This document shows positions 10,492-20,995 of a DNA stretch of 64,000 nucleotides, one piece after another. The stretch is from Golubevia sp. BC0850 (taxonomy: Eukaryota > Basidiomycota > Exobasidiomycetes > Golubeviales > Golubeviaceae), in NCBI GenBank assembly GCA_012976225.1, contig JAAVVG010000021.1:1-64000 (forward strand), read 5' to 3'. A model generated the notes under the pieces. The model was not told the origin of the DNA. It saw only the letters and a list, made by a program, of their open reading frames with translations, and made no database searches. How positions within the stretch are numbered: the first letter of the stretch is position 1; every line of letters starts with the position of its first letter. The translations under genes were made by a program, and so were the position numbers.

Positions 10492-11132
10492 AGGTTGAGG
10501 TTGAGGACTTTAACGCCTGGTGAGACTGGTGAGTTCAAAAAGATATTAGGATCAGACGACTTTGATTTTAAACTGAGTTCATCCTTTTTTCAATTGCCTG
10601 TTTCATCAGTTGGTGATCCTGAGAAGAAAGAGGATTGTCCATCGGTTGATGGCTGGATTCAGGCTTTCCCGATTTGAGAGATTTCCGTCGATGAAGGTTA
10701 TGGTATGTAGAAGTTGAGTCGTTCTCATTATTTGTTGTTGTGTCTATTTGGTAATTCATGTATCGGAACTTTGTGGAAAGGTGCAAGGGAGCCGCGAGCG
10801 AACTTGAAGAAACAGGTGTCAACTATTGAGCTTCAGGGTGACGGAAAGTACGTTCAAAGGGGCTGAGAAATTGAGAAAAACTAATCCATTCGACTATTAA
10901 AAAAAGAAGTAAGGATTTAATCTTGTGTGACTGAGAGAAAGAGAGAATTCAAAAGTATTGGTGACGAAGGCGATCCAGGTGAGAAGGTGCTGAAAAAAAA
11001 GGGGCGAACAACAGAAATAGGCGTGAGGAAACTGAGACCAAAGACGCGGAAGCTCGATCTTCGAACTAAGGACCTTGGATTTCACTGAACATTATGCTCG
11101 TCAATGTACTCACAGGTTGAAAGACAAGTCTC
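10492..11132. other. Intergenic, no convincing gene
   Basis: An open stretch after the stop (10495-10677) continues in the same frame as the F-box-like tail but shows no family motif. It may be an old C-terminal extension or 3'UTR. The remainder holds only low-complexity antisense ORFs. Confidence 0.4.
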
Positions 11133-11435
11133 TTATCCACAGATGCATTCCCAGAAACAGGTCCAGATGGAAACCAGACAATCTACAATGCAACCACAGC
11201 ATCCATCGTCGCAGCATTCCACCTCCCCTCCAGAAATATCTCCACTAATACCACCAGATGGAGCTCCTCCGGCAGCTAGGAAAGGTTCAGCTGCTTCAGG
11301 TTGAGTTGAACTAAATCCCTCGCCGTTCTCATGAGCGGCAACCCCAGCCCCACCAACTCCTGCAAGAGCAAGTCCTTCATGAACCCCTTCGCGTAAAACA
11401 TGAGAAGACACTTTGACAGCAGCACTTTCTGCCAT
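11133..11435 (-). CDS. Small protein with Cys/Trp-rich C-terminus, unknown
   Basis: A 100-residue ORF starting MAESAAVKVSSHVLREG with a Gly/Ala-rich middle (ALAGVGGAGVAA, AAGGAPSGGISG). It ends in a segment with many cysteines and bulky hydrophobics: CCDDGCCGC, then VDCLVSIWTCFWECICG before the stop. That arrangement resembles short fungal proteins held on membranes by C-terminal Cys clusters (CYSTM-like), but I cannot place it in a family. The opposite strand is also open (11104-11304, Q/S-rich) and is an alternative reading. Single exon, no recognised neighbours in function. Confidence 0.4.
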   Translation of the reverse strand: MAESAAVKVSSHVLREGVHEGLALAGVGGAGVAAHENGEGFSSTQPEAAEPFLAAGGAPSGGISGDISGGEVECCDDGCCGCIVDCLVSIWTCFWECICG

Positions 11436-12255
11436 GGTTGAGAGAGGAGGTTGTAGAGATTGGGAGATGGAGAGTTTGGACTGGATAAAGTTGCGATTAT
11501 GGGGATAAAAGGTCGAGACAGAGTATTCGATGAGTATGAGGAGTGGAAATTGAGAAGAGTAGGTATGAAAGTCACCGGATTAAATACAACAGTCTCTCCT
11601 CCGCTGTCGATTCGTTGCGGACATGTCTTTGCCCTATAGGTGGCTCCACACTTTCCGATCCTCTCGCCTACCTTCACATTTTACTTCGATCTAGAACAAT
11701 GGTATTCAAACTTCTTCCCTATGACCATTTTCCGACATAATCCGGGAGGTGAAGAGGAGAAGGCGGTGAAAGTGAGCTGACCCAATGCGGTAGCTTTTCA
11801 TGTCGAGAAACAAGGACGGTAAGAGATTCCTTCTGAGCTCATTTTACCAGTTCGAAAGATTTGAATCAAACTTGGCTTCAAATCGATAGCGAATCAACAA
11901 GAAGGAAAAAAGGAAGATTGAAGAAAATTGCAACAGAACGACGGGTTATTGATGACAAGATATCCATGGCGAACAAAGCGTGATTTATATTCGATAGCTG
12001 AGAGGAGACGTGGAAGCGGGATACTGAGTGGAAAAAAGGGGGGAAAGATCACAGGCGAAGGGAGGAAACTAAAAGGGGGCGGGGGTGGAGAACTTCGAAA
12101 CCCTTTACATTTGAGCTGAGACCTGACCAGTCTCTTTGTTTTGTTTTTGTACTCTGACTGATCGTATGTATGTTTGCTTGCGACTTGTGACTGGCTCATT
12201 CAGCAGCTGGTTCCTAAGGTCTGCTTTTTGAATTGTTATGAAACCTTGAAAGACT
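11436..12255. other. Intergenic, no gene recognised
   Basis: Short ORFs on both strands have biased composition and no conserved pattern. G-runs occur at about 12035-12095. Confidence 0.45.
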
Positions 12256-15200
12256 CTAGTAAGCGATTCCAAGAGATACGACTTCATTTTCATGCTCGCC
12301 CAGTTGATTCTCATCTTCTAGCCACTCTTCTTCCATTCCACTTTCCGAGTCCCCATATTCATCGTTCCAGCCTTCTCTTCCTGAACAGCCCTCTCCCTTT
12401 CCTCCATCGCCTCCAATTCCTGAATCGTCTCTTTCCATTGAAGGATCCTCTCCTCTAAGCTCTTCGTCGACTTTCCCTTCACGACCACCTTCGAATGAAC
12501 TATAGAACGGAAGAGGCGAGGACGAGCCTTTGCTACGGAAATCTCTGCTTGCAGTCGAGTCCTTTCTGACTGAATTAGAAGAATCTCCGTGATTGTGATT
12601 AGAGGAAGAGGTTGGACGAGAGAGAGAAAGTATGACTTGCGAAATATCTCCTCCTGAGATCGAAGGATTGGATCGATGGAATGGTGACTGGTTTCTAGAG
12701 TGGTCGAATTGGTTCCGTTGAGGCTCTGCAGCCGAGATAGAATCGTTGTCTGATGAATCTTGTCCGAAGTCAGAGTCAGAATTCTCATCTTGATTCCTAG
12801 AAGACTCTTCTTGATTCTGCTTTGGGTTTCTTTGAAAGTCGCCTCCATCATCGTTCTCTTTCAAGACCTCGATTTCTCCACCCATCCCTCCTTCTATATT
12901 CGAGCTGCGGATAGCAGAAGTTTCGACTTGCCTGTTGAGCTCTAAACCGAAATTTATCTGCTCTTCTGAGAATGGAGAAGTTGCGACCTCTTTCTTCTTC
13001 GGATCGTGGAATAGAGTAAATGCCGCCTCATCTCTCTTCATAGTCTGATTGGCATTGGAGTTGGAGTTGAAAAGCCTGCTCGAATTCGGGTTCAGGTTTG
13101 AACTCGTATGAAGAATCTTGGCTCTTCCTAGAATTGGCCTTGAGGTCGAAGAGTTGAAGCCTTCTAGTCCTCTGAAAGTTGAAGCTAAGGGATCCATTCT
13201 GTTTGAGCCTTGATGATCTAGGCATCTATCACTGTTGGTGATTCGGAATCCCATTCCTCCGTCTAAAGATCCTCCTCTAGATTCCGTTCCGCCTCTGTTC
13301 TCAGCAAAGCTCAGTCCACCACCCTCGTGAGGTAGCGATGGAGCGGGATTGATCTTGTTCAATCTGACCTTTCCATTTCCTGTTCCCATCTTTTTGATCT
13401 CAAACACTTCTTCTTCCTCTTCTTCTGCTTCTACGGCATTCTTGAAGTGGTATCTCGATCCTTTCTGAGCATCGACATTCCCATTGAGCTTCATGCCGAT
13501 GGCTTCATTCAAGCTGGGAGCTGAATCGCTCTTTCTGAGACTTTTCCTGTAACTTGAGTTTCTAGAGTTCGCTTCCAATAATTGGGAAGAGGACCAAGCC
13601 GAAGAGGGTAAGAAAGTAGGAGTTGTCTCTGAGGTAGCAGTAGTGACAGGACTCTTGATTTTGTTGAATCTTGAGCCAGAAGAGGGATGACGTTGAAGAT
13701 GCAAACGAGGATTGAAAGAAGCTGGAGAGGAATAAGGAGATTGAGAAGGAGACTGGAAGCCATGTTGAAGCTGATCAAGTTGAGCTCTTTTCAATTCCAG
13801 ACTCAAAGGGCTGGAAGACTCTGGAGAGAAGAAACTCTGATTCATCAACGCTTGAGCTGTCGCTGGTCTCTTTTGAGGTTTTGATCTCGTTTGGAGGGAG
13901 TCTTTCTCGGGTTTCTGAAAATGGGATCTCTGATTGGTAAATTGATTCATGCTCTTGGAAGCTGCTCTTGAAGGAAATGGGTTGATCTCTGGATTTGAGA
14001 TTGGACTTGGGAGAGGGTTTAAGGAGATTTGATCGAAACTAGTACTATCTTGAGTCTTTTCTTTCTTCAAATAATGATGATCCTCTTGATCTGAAAATTG
14101 AGTTCGTCTTTCCAAGCTGCTGCTCGAATTTGTGAAGAGAATCTCTATCTCTGATTTCGAGTTCGTGAGGAAGCTTTGTCTTCCATCTCTCTCTACTACT
14201 CCCTGAAGCATCTTATTCTTCTGAGGTTGAGCTTGACTAGAGGCTGGACCCAGAGACAACCCCAAAGAACTTCCAATTGCACCTCTTGGAATTGGGAGAA
14301 AGAGATCTTCATCCTCATCACTTAATTCGTCATCTTGTTGTCTCTTACTTCTTTGGAATCCTCCACCAAAAAGATGAGAGTGAATTGTTCCTTTCATGAC
14401 CAACTTTTCTCCACCTGGACCTTCTTTTTCTGGGACTTCAGGAGGTTCGAATTCGACGGAAGGTTGTTTCTCTAGTCGACTCGAAGATCTTCCCAATCTG
14501 TCCAGAATCTCAACTCTCGGTAAAGGAATAGAGCCTCTCTTTCTAGTAGGAGAAGTAGAAGACCTTGGACTTGGACCTAAAGTTAAGATTGATTCGTTAG
14601 ATCTAATGCTTGCGTTTCTTTGATTGGTTGGAGGAGGACAAAGTTTGTTTCTTCCCTTGAGATTCCCATCGTCATCACCATTCCAGCTAACTTGAGTCTT
14701 CCCACCCATAGTGTTCCAAGTATTAGATCTAGGTCTAAAACTGTCCATTTCACCTTCCCTTGCCCCATCGTATCCGAACGGGTCAACTCTGTTTCTACCC
14801 TCTAATTCACCCAAAGAAGCTCTCAAACCTCTTTTCTTCAAGATTGGACTGTTGTCTGGAGTCAAGGCTGGTGTGGAAAGACTATCTTCTAATACGTCGG
14901 AAGAAAAGTCTTTCATTGAGCAGCATCCTCCTAAAGAAGAAACGCGATTCCTGCTTGGAGCTGAATGAGGTCTTGATTTCCGAGAAGAAGGAGCAGAAGT
15001 AGTATTGAAATTGAATCCACTGACTTGAGATGAACGATCAGAGTTGTTAAGATTAGAGTTCAACTCAGATTCGTGGTGACTGACGAAAGAAGCGTTGAGG
15101 TGACTTCTGATTGCGGATGAGTAACCTCTTCCCGAATCTAACTCAACTTCCGCTTCATGGATTTGGCTCGTTTCTGTCAAAATTCTGGGGAAAAGCTGTG

Positions 15201-15393
15201 GAGAGTTTGAAGAGGAAGGAGTTGGAGTGAAGACGTGCAAAGGAGAGAGCTTGGGAATGGATGGAAGCAGGTGGAGGGAGAGACTCGAATCATCTGCTAT
15301 TGAATCCAGATGAAGACGTGATTGTGGATGTGGATGCAGGTTCGAAGTTGGAAATCGGCTGATCGAATCCTTTCTGTAAAGAACCCGATCCAT
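12256..15393 (-). CDS. Large Ser-rich disordered protein, unknown function
   Basis: A single uninterrupted reading frame. I start it at MDRVLYRKDSISRF (15393) rather than the upstream ATG at 15444, because the region between looks like 5' sequence; this gives about 1,045 residues. The protein is rich in Ser, Asn, Pro and charged residues with no folded domain I can recognise. Features: TPALTPDNSPILKKRG (proline-directed phosphorylation-like), SSRKSRPHSAPSRNR, RSSTSPTRKRGSIPLPR, an acidic block DDELSDEDEDLF (about residue 365), EEEEEEVFEIKKMG, and an acidic C-terminus ending EVVSLGIAY. It looks like a signalling or cytoskeletal scaffold substrate of SP/TP kinases, which is inference only. More than 3 kb with no intron is unusual beside its intron-rich neighbours. 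Confidence 0.75.
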   Translation of the reverse strand: MDRVLYRKDSISRFPTSNLHPHPQSRLHLDSIADDSSLSLHLLPSIPKLSPLHVFTPTPSSSNSPQLFPRILTETSQIHEAEVELDSGRGYSSAIRSHLNASFVSHHESELNSNLNNSDRSSQVSGFNFNTTSAPSSRKSRPHSAPSRNRVSSLGGCCSMKDFSSDVLEDSLSTPALTPDNSPILKKRGLRASLGELEGRNRVDPFGYDGAREGEMDSFRPRSNTWNTMGGKTQVSWNGDDDGNLKGRNKLCPPPTNQRNASIRSNESILTLGPSPRSSTSPTRKRGSIPLPRVEILDRLGRSSSRLEKQPSVEFEPPEVPEKEGPGGEKLVMKGTIHSHLFGGGFQRSKRQQDDELSDEDEDLFLPIPRGAIGSSLGLSLGPASSQAQPQKNKMLQGVVERDGRQSFLTNSKSEIEILFTNSSSSLERRTQFSDQEDHHYLKKEKTQDSTSFDQISLNPLPSPISNPEINPFPSRAASKSMNQFTNQRSHFQKPEKDSLQTRSKPQKRPATAQALMNQSFFSPESSSPLSLELKRAQLDQLQHGFQSPSQSPYSSPASFNPRLHLQRHPSSGSRFNKIKSPVTTATSETTPTFLPSSAWSSSQLLEANSRNSSYRKSLRKSDSAPSLNEAIGMKLNGNVDAQKGSRYHFKNAVEAEEEEEEVFEIKKMGTGNGKVRLNKINPAPSLPHEGGGLSFAENRGGTESRGGSLDGGMGFRITNSDRCLDHQGSNRMDPLASTFRGLEGFNSSTSRPILGRAKILHTSSNLNPNSSRLFNSNSNANQTMKRDEAAFTLFHDPKKKEVATSPFSEEQINFGLELNRQVETSAIRSSNIEGGMGGEIEVLKENDDGGDFQRNPKQNQEESSRNQDENSDSDFGQDSSDNDSISAAEPQRNQFDHSRNQSPFHRSNPSISGGDISQVILSLSRPTSSSNHNHGDSSNSVRKDSTASRDFRSKGSSSPLPFYSSFEGGREGKVDEELRGEDPSMERDDSGIGGDGGKGEGCSGREGWNDEYGDSESGMEEEWLEDENQLGEHENEVVSLGIAY

Positions 15394-16483
15394 TTGGATA
15401 CGAGCAACAGAGAAGAGCTGTAGTGGTCGGGAAGCAAAGAGCAAAATCGAAAAACAGACCTCTGAAAGAGCCTCGGTATCGGTGTTTCAGCCCGCAATCA
15501 ACAGATCGAGACGAAGAGTTGGGAAAATCTTCTATTGCACAAAGAATTCATTCTGACTCCACAAAATGGGGACCGGGGAGAGAAAAAAGGGGGGGGGGAG
15601 GGACAAGGTACAACTTCTTACACCACTCTTCAAACATCTTTGAGATGGACCAGCACAGTTTGCCCACCACTTGACTCCTTACAGCTGTACAAGTAACAAT
15701 TTTGAAGACTTAGAAAGATAGATACAGGAATGTAGATCTCGGAGGTCGCGACTTAGTGTAGAAAACTCTTCACTGCTAACCTTGGAATAAAGCAAGATTA
15801 GCTGCAATTCTACTTACTTCGGGGCCAATGAGATAACGCTTGAGAACTAAGTAAGTCAAAGTCCGTCAGGAGAGCAGGGGAGGGGAGGGGTCAGTCTTAT
15901 CTCGCAGAGAGACCTCCTACCTTCCTGTTCATCTGGTCAGTCGAGAACTTTACGACAAAAGCCAACAGAAAGGAACAGAGTCTATGACCTCACCCTTGGA
16001 TTTTGCTGATCCCTAGCGTCGGTCGTGGAGAGGAAGGGGAGAAGGAAGAAGTCAATTGGTCAAGCATTTGATTCGAAATTTCCGTTGTAGAAATTTTTGT
16101 AAGTGAATCGGATAAGGGAATGAAAAATCAGAGAAAAGCAGAAATCAAAAAACGTTAGAGTGTCAGAGTTAGAATTGAAACCAGTTCCAGATCAAAAGAG
16201 GGAAGGAAAGGTAGAGAGACAGGTTAGAGGGGCCAAATGTTGGATAAAGTGCAGAAAGAAGGTTAATAAGGAACAAAACGTTAGATGGAGTGGGAGTGAG
16301 TGAATGTGAGAAAGAAAAGTGAGGTTCTGGAAACCGGAGGAAAGAGTTTGGCAGTTGCGGCCATACTCTCTGCTTTTGTTGTGAAGTTCGAGCGAAAGTG
16401 ATGCTCGACACTTGGATCTGATCTTTCTTTGCTTAAAGACTAGAATGGAAGGAAGAAGAAAGGCGGAAAGGAAGATTGAACTT
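15394..16483. other. Intergenic, about 1.1 kb, no gene recognised
   Basis: This holds the promoter of the large disordered protein gene and the 3' flank of BBP. It contains a G10 run at about 15590-15599. ORFs on both strands (for example 15423-15674 +) lack family motifs. The stretch 15700-16060 is unassigned and could hold a non-coding RNA; I see no direct sign of one. Confidence 0.45.
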
Positions 16484-19062
16484 CTAAGGTGGAGCTTGAC
16501 CGATCGACCTGTAGTACTCTGCCCACTCCTTCGAGTAGTCTTTCTGTTCTCCACCTGCAGCGGCTGCTGGAGCTGCTTGCTGTTCCAAATGAGGGTTCGT
16601 AATTCCTTGGGCGGCATAGTAGGCTGCCCATTCGGCTGAGTAGTCGGCTTGACCACCTGTTGCCGCTGCTTGAGGTTGTGCTTGAGGTTGTGCTTGAGGT
16701 TGTGCTTGAGCTTGAGATTGTCCTCCGTATCCAGAAGGGCTACCATAGCTTTGAGTTTGAGGTTGCTGATATCCACCTTGAGATTGCTGATGAGCAGCTT
16801 GACCCCATTGGTTTCCTCCAGCTCCACCACTTGGACCAGATGGAACTTGCTGCTGACTTCTTGAACCCCATCCGTTGTCGATTGGAGCCTGTTGAGGGGC
16901 GCTGATGAAGGTGAAAGGTGACAAGGCCGGAGAAAACAAAAATCAAAAGTCAGTTGAATCCCTTCAGAGGATCAGAGCTGACCCTCATCACCTCTCGCCT
17001 TGAAGAAGAAATGGAAAAACTCACCCTCCATATCCACCGCCTCCCATGTGACCTCCTCTACCACCATATCCACCCATAAATCCACCACCTCTTCCACCTC
17101 CACCCATCATACCTCCTCTTCCTCTCATTCCACCCCCATCTCTTCCTTGGTTGTTCCAAACGTTAGGATCTCTCCAAGGAGGGATCTTTTTTCCATCCGG
17201 ACCAATGTTAACAGCCTGAACAGATCCACTAGAATCCATTCTGCTCCTTTCAGCTCCTGGAGCCGGGTTGAAACCTTGAGGAGCTGGAGAATTTGATGCT
17301 CCACCGCTTTCTCCAAGTTCTGCCATCAGAGAAGCGTATTCAGAATCGAATTCTCCTCTACCTCCTCCTGCTCCTGCTCCGGGTGGAACACCTCTTGAAG
17401 GACCTCCTGGACCTCCAGGACCACCTGGAAGACCACCAGCGGCAGCAGAATGACAGTCTCGAGCCAAATGTCCTTGTTGTCCACAGCGATGACAGACGAT
17501 ATGAGCTGTCCAGTTGCGCTCCTGTTAACAGAGGATAGAAATATTGACGGATGAGTATTTGTTACTCTTCGAGCTGAAGATTCGCAGACGAAGTCGAAGG
17601 GAAGCAAAGAGGAGATGACGTCGAACTCACCTCTGGACATTCGAACCTTCTGTGACCTTTCCCGCCACAATTTTGACAGACTTGGTTCTCGTCATCCCTC
17701 AGAGTTCCATTCAGAGAAGCCAATTCACGCAATTGATTACGTTTGTGATCGTTGTCAGCTTCAGGAGTTGAAGCAGCCTGTGAGAGAAGAACGAGAGGAA
17801 TTGGCGTAAGAAGATGATTTAAAAAGGTGGTTTCAAGCAATTTTTTTCAACGAAGCATTTCTTCTCTTTTTTTTTTCCATTTCCACCATGCCCGCGATGA
17901 TTGTAGTACTCACGGTTTCAATGACTAAATTAATCAATCTAACACATTTCTTCACCTGAGCTTCCTCTTCACCCGTAACAACACAATGCATTTCCTCTTC
18001 ATCTTCGTCACCCATTCTCCCTTTCCCATCTTTGACACTTCCTTTACCCCTGATACTAATCTTAGCACCACTTTCTTTCTCCATTTTCTTCAAACTATTC
18101 CCTCTAGGACCAACCAACAAACCAAAGAAATTAATCTCCGGAAATTCCTTGATTGGTAGAAAAACTTTCTCACTTGGTTTTGAATTCTTCTTAAGTTGTT
18201 GATAATCAGAAGGAGGTTTGAAATTCGGATCCAAATTCAACTGCTTTTCGACAAGGCCTAATTTTTCTTCTTCCAATTTCTTCTTGTAACGGAATTCTCT
18301 GGTATTGATTCTTCGACCTTGACCATCGTATTGTGGCGGAGGTGAGACCGAACGCTCTCTATCTGTTGGAACTACATCTCCAGATAGAAGTTTACGAGAG
18401 ATTTCATCTAGACGAACTTGGATTGCATATTTTTCTAAATCTATTTGTGAAACGTTGGATCCGATTGCAGTTGGTAGATTCACTTGTTCTGATGAGTCTC
18501 CCCAACGGGATCTACGTTTACGAGGACCTGGGGATGATTGATTGAAGATGCAGTCAGAGGTAAGCGATTGTAGCAAGAGAGTTGGGTAGAGTTGAGTTGA
18601 GTTGAGGAATGAAGAAACGTTGGTGCTTTGAGACTCGGTCCTCCCGCTGTCCATCATCCCTTCTCCAACAAAGAAGCCTATTTTGAAAGAAAACTCACCG
18701 CCATCACCCTGACTCGCTCCATTGTTATAGCCACCTGCAGACTGAGAATCCTCAGTCGCAGCTCTCTTGTTTCCAGCAGCGTTTGGACCTAAACCCATGT
18801 TGCCAGCTATAGCCCGAGCAGCAGCTAAAGCGGCTTGCGCACTTGGAGGAATGTTTGGAAGGGAATTTTGAGGAGGTTCCATGTTGTTATTGTTGTAACC
18901 TTGATTGGATTGTTGACCATCGAAGGAAGGAGGATAGCCAGAGCCAGAGCCAGAAACAGCATCCTGTCCACTGTCTCCTCCTCCTCCTCCTCCCCATTTT
19001 CTTTGACCGCCCAAAGGTTGAGCATTCATTCCAGTTCGTTGTTGATTGGATCTCCAAGACAT
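16484..19062 (-). CDS. MSL5: Branchpoint-bridging protein BBP/SF1
   Basis: The splicing factor that binds the intron branchpoint in the early (E) complex with U2AF. Exon 1 starts MSWRSNQQRTGMNAQPLGGQ (19062) and is Gly/Asn-rich. After an intron (about 18703 to 18530) comes RKRRSRWGDSSEQ with the helix-hairpin segment, then the KH-QUA2 domain: FFGLLVGPRGNSLKKMEKE and GAKISIRGKGSVKDG (about 18000-18150). Two CCHC zinc knuckles follow: CQNCGGKGHRRFEC (about 17660) and CHRCGQQGHLARDC (about 17470-17520). The C-terminal part is Pro/Gly-rich, then Gln-rich, and ends with two related Tyr motifs, YSAEWAAYYAAQG and YSKEWAEYYRSIG, similar to the FUBP/KSRP-type repeat. At least five exons. All hallmark domains are present in order. 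Confidence 0.95.
16669..16716 (-). repeat. 12-bp tandem repeat in BBP coding sequence
   Basis: About four copies of GCTTGAGGTTGT on the + strand, encoding alternating Gln-Ala/Pro (QAQPQAQP) in the BBP C-terminus. Likely length-variable between strains. Confidence 0.8.
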
Positions 19063-19273
19063 TCTGAGGTTTTGAGGAATGGATCAAGTGTGTCGTGGGA
19101 GAGAAGAAGACCTTTCTCTTGTCGAGATCGATAAATGAGATTAAAAACAGCGAGATTACGGGGAATAAACGAGAACATTTCTGCGTCAATAAATTCTCCT
19201 TGAATCTTGCTTTGAAATCAAGAATCACCCCACCTTCTCTCAAACTCATCCTCTTTCAAATCTTTTCGACAAC
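19063..19273. promoter_or_regulatory. Divergent promoter BBP/small membrane ORF
   Basis: 211 bp. The right end is CT-rich and leads into AACATGG, a good start context for the + ORF. No specific site recognised. Confidence 0.4.
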
Positions 19274-19480
19274 ATGGCCTGTCCAGTCAATCACCCATTC
19301 TTCCAAGCCTTCATCTTCCTAATTGGTGCTCTAGTCGTTCTAGCAAGATACGCAAGAGGTGCTGAATTCCCAATTCATCAACCTCTACTTCTAGCTGCCC
19401 CGATACTCTCAAATGCTGGAGGACTCGGTGTGGTGGCGGAAAGAATGATTGGTGCTGCTTCTGGTTGTAGTGGTTGTTAG
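19274..19480 (+). CDS. Small single-pass membrane protein, unknown
   Basis: A 68-residue ORF with a well-placed ATG (AACATGG) and a CT-rich leader. MACPVNHPFFQAFIFLIGAL contains a clear hydrophobic segment running to about residue 24, followed by RYARG. A second moderately hydrophobic stretch (LLLAAPILSNAGGLGVVAE) and a Cys-containing C-terminus (GCSGC) follow. It does not match a family I know. It may be a small organelle membrane subunit. A GTGAGT just after the stop (19498) could be a 3'UTR donor. The opposite strand is also open but reads less like protein. Confidence 0.5.
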   Translation: MACPVNHPFFQAFIFLIGALVVLARYARGAEFPIHQPLLLAAPILSNAGGLGVVAERMIGAASGCSGC

Positions 19481-19562
19481 AGACTTTAGAGTCTAGGTGA
19501 GTTTCACACAGAGAGAGGCAGAGAGATGCGGGTAACACTCCGGAGATAGCAAACAGCGAGCT

Positions 19563-20000
19563 GGAAGGTGGATGACCGCTCGTAGATGGAACTGCTCCGT
19601 AGTACTTGAGGTAGAAGGAAAACAACACTACATTCAAAGCCGTCAAGACAGCGCTCAAGAGGAGTTGGGAATGGGTGGTGTGACATCCTGTCCTGAGCCC
19701 CATACCACTCGAGTTCTGAGACGGCAATTAATCTGCCAAAGTGAAGACCCTTCTCAGTCAAAGATTTCCCTGCCATTCCATTGACTATTCCATCTAAGCT
19801 CTACATCACACGGAATGCAAGTCCAGTGCAATCCAAACAGCTTCATGAGCAAACATCAAACTGACTTTCATCCCCTTCTTTCTCTTTGCCACTTCCTCTT
19901 CCTTTTCACAGCATTGTCCCCTTCTCTCTAGTCTCTTCAGTCTTTCTTGCAAACCTCCAAAACCATTACGAACCAGTTCCTTCTCCAATGATACCTGCAT
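19563..20000 (-). CDS. Possible two-exon small gene, unknown
   Basis: From the ATG at 20000 the frame reads MQVSLEKELVRNGFGGLQER with further charged helix (LKRLERRGQ, KRKKGMKVSLMFAHEAV), ending after ALDLHS at a possible GTGTGA donor (about 19810). After an acceptor near 19735, one frame encodes a hydrophobic segment (QLLLSAVLTALNVVLFSFYL). The in-phase frame instead stops at 19655. Borders and frame are unresolved, so the ends given are the span of plausible coding sequence. I do not recognise the product. Confidence 0.25.
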
Positions 20001-20995
20001 TTCAAAGCTTCCAACCTCAAGATAGCTTCCACGTCATCGCAATTTAATGCCTCTATTTCAAAACTGGATGACTTAGATTTTCCATGCAACTCTATTTAAT
20101 CCATGGATTCTCATCAAGTCATCTCACTTGAAGTCACAGTCCAGTCGAACAGTCAAGCTCTCAAATCCTCTACCTTCACTTCCTTTCCCATCCCTTGATT
20201 AAGCCCTTCTCCCTCTTCCTGATCTTTCCTAGTCTTTACTTTCCGCGCAAATCCACTTCTTCTCCTAACCATCTTTGAATCTCTCTCTTCTTTGAATCTC
20301 CCTCTTTTCAATCTCTCCCCTCACTCGAGTATTTCATTTCGTCTTCCCTACTCTTTACCCGGTTTGGTTCATCAATTTCTTTTTTGTATCTCTCTCTTGG
20401 AGTTCCTCCATCTCGAACAGAACGATTTCCTTTATACTATACTATCTCTCCCATACTTTTGTCTTTCTCTTCTCAATTCACGTCGTGGTTTCTACTTTGG
20501 TGCTTTGAGAATGTTTTGATCTGAGAGCCTCTCCTTCCTTAAGCATAGTCATTCAGAAAGACTAGGCCACCTCAGATTTGGATTAGTTGGTCAGTAGAGG
20601 ATGACAACGAGAAGGAACGAGTGACTTTTGTTTGTGCTACTGAAAATCTCTCTCTCTCTTTACACACACAGACGTCGGACGCAAGAACTCGTTTTTCTGA
20701 TCTCTGAATCGTGCATGATGGTAGTGTCCATTCATGATATATCTCACCCTCGTCATCTTGTCGAAGTATCAATCTCCCTGTTCTCCCAAGGATTCCCAAC
20801 TTCGCTGAAACGGAGTTCGGAAGCAAAACCAGATCTCCAGGCACGAAAACACGGAAACCACGTCGAAAAACACGAGACTTTCATCGGCACGACGTCGCGG
20901 CCCCGTTGTCATACTTAAATCTCTTTTCTCGATCTTTCCTCATCTCCTTCGAAAACTTTATCTTTATCTTATTCTTTCTGGCAACCTGTTCAAAC
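20001..20995. other. Long CT-rich upstream region of the GH16 gene
   Basis: About 1 kb. 20130-20520 is strongly pyrimidine-rich on the + strand (many TCTCTC/CTTC runs), as in fungal promoters or a 5'UTR intron. A CTCTCTCTCT run and ACACACA lie at 20647-20667. No reliable ORF. Confidence 0.45.

Noticed and set aside
11104-11304. Plus-strand Q/S-rich ORF opposite the small Cys-rich protein
   Set aside because: Low complexity, no start-context advantage; the minus frame has a more protein-like pattern. Kept as an alternative only.
15423-15674. Plus-strand ORF upstream of the large disordered gene
   Set aside because: Biased composition, no motifs, lies in the promoter/5'UTR of the minus-strand gene.
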